Source of the DNA: DATDFB01 sp035276475 | GTDB taxonomy: Bacteria; Acidobacteriota; Thermoanaerobaculia; Gp7-AA8 | Reading direction: 5' to 3' | DNA length: 64,000 bases | Assembly (NCBI GenBank): GCA_035276475.1 | Contig: DATELQ010000110.1 | Span: 110,238 to 174,237 of the forward strand | In this document: positions 61,895 through 64,000 of the stretch, piece by piece | Layout of the letters: each line of letters begins with the position of its first letter | Numbering within the stretch: the first letter of the stretch is position 1 | The notes under the pieces: generated by a model | Told to the model about the DNA's origin: nothing | Database searches by the model: none | The model's input: the letters and a program-made list of their open reading frames with translations, nothing else | Made by a program: the position numbers and the translations under genes

Positions 61895-63516
61895 CGGCGA
61901 AGCTGCGCCCGTTCAACGCTGCGGCGATCGTGAAGCTGGCGATCACGGCGGCCATCGCCGCGGCGTTTCTCTACGGCGACTTCGCGCTCTTCCGCCGCCT
62001 CTTCCGCGCGGTCGCGCACGTGGAGGAGTCGACGCCGTTCTTCGCCGTGGGGCTCCTTCGGAATCTCCTCGCGCTCGTCTTCCTCGTCGCCGTGGTCATC
62101 CTCTTCTCCTCGGCGATGACTGCGGCGATCGGCGCGTTCTTCACCGACCTCGATCTCGATCTCTACCACGCCGCGCCGCGCGCGAAGTGGCGCATCGTTC
62201 TGGCGCGGTGGGGAAAGACGCTCGTGCAGAGCGCGACGGTCGTCTACGTCTTCCTGATTCCGATGTTCGTCGCCTACGCCGGGCAGTACCCGCAGCGATG
62301 GACGTTCTTTCCGCTCGTGCTGCTCAACCTGGCGATGCTCCTGGCGATCCCGGTGACGCTCGGCGCGCTCATGATCGTGGCGCTGGTGCGCTGGTTTCCC
62401 GTGCGGCGCGTGCACCAGATCGTGGCCACGCTGGCGATCATCGTTCTGACGCTCGCCGTCGTCGCGTTCCGCGTGGCGCGGCCGGAGCGCTTCTTCACGG
62501 CGACGCCGACGACCGACGTCGCGCAGTTGCTGCGGCAAATCGAGCTGCCGTCGATGGAGCGGTATCCGGGGACGGCACTCGCGGATTTGATGGTCAACGC
62601 CGATGCGGCGGCGTTCCCGGTGAAGATCTGGCTGACGTTCGCGATCGTCGCCGTCATCTTCTTCGCCGTCGCGCAGCGGACGTACTTTGTCGCGTTCGTC
62701 CGCGCGCGGGAGAGCATGGCGCCAGTGGCGATCGGCGCGGGCGCGGTGACGCGCGCGCTCGACCGCCTTCTGCAACCGCTCGACGCGCCGACGCGCGCGC
62801 TCGTGGCGAAGGAAGTGCGCACGCTCTCGCGCGACGTGGCCCAGTGGTCGCAGCTCTTTCTCATGGCCGCGCTGCTCTTTCTCTACCTCTACAACATCCG
62901 CATGCTGCCTCTCGGCGGCGACGTGCGCGCCGGCATCGTCGCCTACGCGAACGTCGGCATGGCCGGCTTCGTCATCGCCGCGATCTGCCTCCGCTTCGCC
63001 TATCCGTCGGTGTCGTCCGAGGGGCGGGCGTTCTGGCTCGTGCAGAGCGCGCCGGTGTCGTACCGGCGGTTCCTCATCGTCAAGGTGCTCGTCTACGCCG
63101 CACCGCTCACGCTCCTCGCCTTCCTCCTGACCGCGTTCGCCAACGTGCTCCTCGACGCCGACGGCATCGTCTGGACGTTCACGCTGGCCGGCGCGTCGAT
63201 GCTCTCGCTCACACTGGTGTCGATGGGCGTCGGCCTGGGCGCGCTCGCGCCGGACTTCAACGCCGAGAACCCGCTGCAGGTGGGGCTGTCGCTCGGAGGC
63301 TTCGGCTACATGGCGGCGTCGCTCGCCTACGTCGCCGCGCTGATGCTGCTGATGGCGCACCCGATCATGGACTACCTCCTGCATCAAGGCCTCGGCGTGC
63401 AGAGCGAACGAACGAGCGGCATCGTCGCGGTCGTGACCGCGCTCACTGTTTCCGCCGCGCTCACGGTGTTTCCTCTGCTCGCCGCTCAAAAACGGCTAGA
63501 ATCGCCGCAAATCTGA
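61861..63516 (+). CDS. ABC-2-like transporter permease (putative exporter subunit)
   Basis: A 551-residue protein with about twelve hydrophobic segments, starting at GTG 61861 (VAAIVWPARLL), which overlaps ddl by 34 bases and is preceded by a weak GAGAGGA sequence. The LLYHAAPRAKWRIVLARWGKTL and FLIVKVLVY segments resemble the permeases of putative ABC exporters (550-residue type). No ATPase gene lies beside it within the window. It contains a TAGAATCGC element near its 3' end. Confidence 0.8.
   Translation: MAAIVWPARLLTAKLRPFNAAAIVKLAITAAIAAAFLYGDFALFRRLFRAVAHVEESTPFFAVGLLRNLLALVFLVAVVILFSSAMTAAIGAFFTDLDLDLYHAAPRAKWRIVLARWGKTLVQSATVVYVFLIPMFVAYAGQYPQRWTFFPLVLLNLAMLLAIPVTLGALMIVALVRWFPVRRVHQIVATLAIIVLTLAVVAFRVARPERFFTATPTTDVAQLLRQIELPSMERYPGTALADLMVNADAAAFPVKIWLTFAIVAVIFFAVAQRTYFVAFVRARESMAPVAIGAGAVTRALDRLLQPLDAPTRALVAKEVRTLSRDVAQWSQLFLMAALLFLYLYNIRMLPLGGDVRAGIVAYANVGMAGFVIAAICLRFAYPSVSSEGRAFWLVQSAPVSYRRFLIVKVLVYAAPLTLLAFLLTAFANVLLDADGIVWTFTLAGASMLSLTLVSMGVGLGALAPDFNAENPLQVGLSLGGFGYMAASLAYVAALMLLMAHPIMDYLLHQGLGVQSERTSGIVAVVTALTVSAALTVFPLLAAQKRLESPQI
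63497..63505 (+). promoter_or_regulatory. Recurrent TAGAATCGC element
   Basis: The same 9 bases as before the two tRNA genes and the slipin gene; here inside the permease coding region, 32 bases before the start of the next gene. Possible promoter. Confidence 0.35.
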
Positions 63517-63533
63517 AACGTGAAGGAGATGCA

Positions 63534-63947
63534 ATGAGCACCGTCCCACCGTCGATGCCGCCGCCGGGCGGAACCTACACCCCGCCGCCGCCGCCACCTC
63601 CCACGGGAGGCCCTGCGCCGAGCAGCGACCGCACGCTGATGGTCGTTCTCTCCTATCTCTGGATCCTCTGCCTGATCCCCCTTCTGACGAAGAAGGACGA
63701 CAGCGAAGTGCAGTGGCACGCCAAGAACGGCCTGGCCATCCTCATCGCCGAGATCGTCTGCTGGGTCGTCTTCTTCATCATCGGCATCGTGGCCCGGCAC
63801 ATGGCCCCTGCCGGCTGCGGCATCGCCGTGATCCAGTGTGTCGTCTGGATCGCCTTCCTCGTCATCCGCGTCATGGCCATCATCAAGGGCGTCAACGGCC
63901 AGCGCTTCCGCGTACCCGTCATCAGCGACTTCGCCGACAAGATGTAG
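63534..63947 (+). CDS. DUF4870/Tic20-like small membrane protein
   Basis: A 137-residue protein with a Pro-rich N-terminus (PPSMPPPGGTYTPPPP) and three hydrophobic segments. The pattern SDRTLMVVLSYLWIL...PLLTKKDDSEVQWHAKNGLAILIAEIV is that of the DUF4870/Tic20-like family. AAGGAG precedes the ATG. It is followed by the start of a paralogue. Confidence 0.88.
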   Translation: MSTVPPSMPPPGGTYTPPPPPPPTGGPAPSSDRTLMVVLSYLWILCLIPLLTKKDDSEVQWHAKNGLAILIAEIVCWVVFFIIGIVARHMAPAGCGIAVIQCVVWIAFLVIRVMAIIKGVNGQRFRVPVISDFADKM

Positions 63948-63958
63948 GAGGAATTTGA

Positions 63959-64000
63959 ATGTCCGAATACACCCCGCCGCCCCCCTCCGCCACGCCTCCG
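63959..64000 (+). CDS. Start of a Pro-rich-N-terminus protein, 3' partial
   Basis: ATG 63959 behind AGGAGG; the visible 14 codons read MSEYTPPPPSATPP. The Pro-rich N-terminus resembles the preceding DUF4870-like gene, so this may be a paralogue. The window ends here. Confidence 0.6.
   Translation, partial: MSEYTPPPPSATPP

Noticed and set aside
61696..63489. Long minus-strand open frame of ~597 codons opposite the permease gene
   Set aside because: It is antisense to ddl/permease, extremely rich in Arg/Glu/His/Asp, and has no domain motif; high G+C makes such antisense frames common. The same holds for the long minus-strand frames opposite thrA (31251-33644), the helicase (5288-6949) and Maf/MlaD (58852-60156).

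Overview
High-GC (roughly two-thirds G+C) bacterial chromosome segment with dense, overlapping genes. A VWFA-related secreted protein of the type expanded in Acidobacteriota, an MglA-like GTPase, cyclophilin and parvulin isomerases, TonB and MCE envelope proteins and two tRNA-Ser genes suggest a diderm from Acidobacteriota or a close relative. This placement is an inference from gene content; no rRNA marker is present.

Layout. 1-4928: isoprenoid operon (ispA-like, dxs, orphan PIN gene, tlyA) facing rmlD and tatA. 5015-13139: PcrA/UvrD helicase, a large secreted protein, DUF2231 and SDR membrane-linked proteins, and a GH15 enzyme. 13067-21396 (minus strand): btuB under a cobalamin riboswitch, then a sensory-rhodopsin-transducer homologue, a TPP enzyme, an enolase-superfamily enzyme, a FAD/Fe-S oxidase and the GH15 gene, mostly overlapping. 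21401-26172 (minus): three amidohydrolase-like paralogues plus a glycolipid-binding-type protein. 26248-36208: an extended MglA GTPase, tRNA-Ser(TGA), a frameshifted nuclease-like gene, a putative redox/sensory cassette, thrABC and tRNA-Ser(GCT). 36329-44469: VWFA protein, KGG stress protein, cyclophilin lipoprotein, a kinase, NAD-type isocitrate dehydrogenase, DUF309, a fused siroheme-decarboxylase-like protein and a parvulin. 44701-52302: DnaB interrupted by an intein, then membrane proteins and the NfeD/slipin pair. 52365-64000: beta-barrel, LigB-type dioxygenase, beta-propeller, galU with a nested toxin-antitoxin pair, maf, MCE protein, ddl, an ABC-type permease and Tic20-like small membrane proteins.

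Most notable items: (i) a 310-residue intein in the DnaB Walker A motif that starts with Ala and carries the W/C/T signature of class 3 inteins, with a decayed homing-endonuclease motif; (ii) intergenic elements whose arms are arrays of a 7-bp word facing each other as inverted repeats, in two unrelated sequence families, each filling a whole intergenic gap; (iii) four 41-bp tandem units with internal dyad symmetry; (iv) a small cluster pairing a Cys-rich V4R-like protein, a 58-residue protein, a RedB-like thioredoxin-fold protein and a His-rich membrane sensor that has no kinase domain; (v) two of three adjacent amidohydrolase paralogues without the metal-binding HxH motif.
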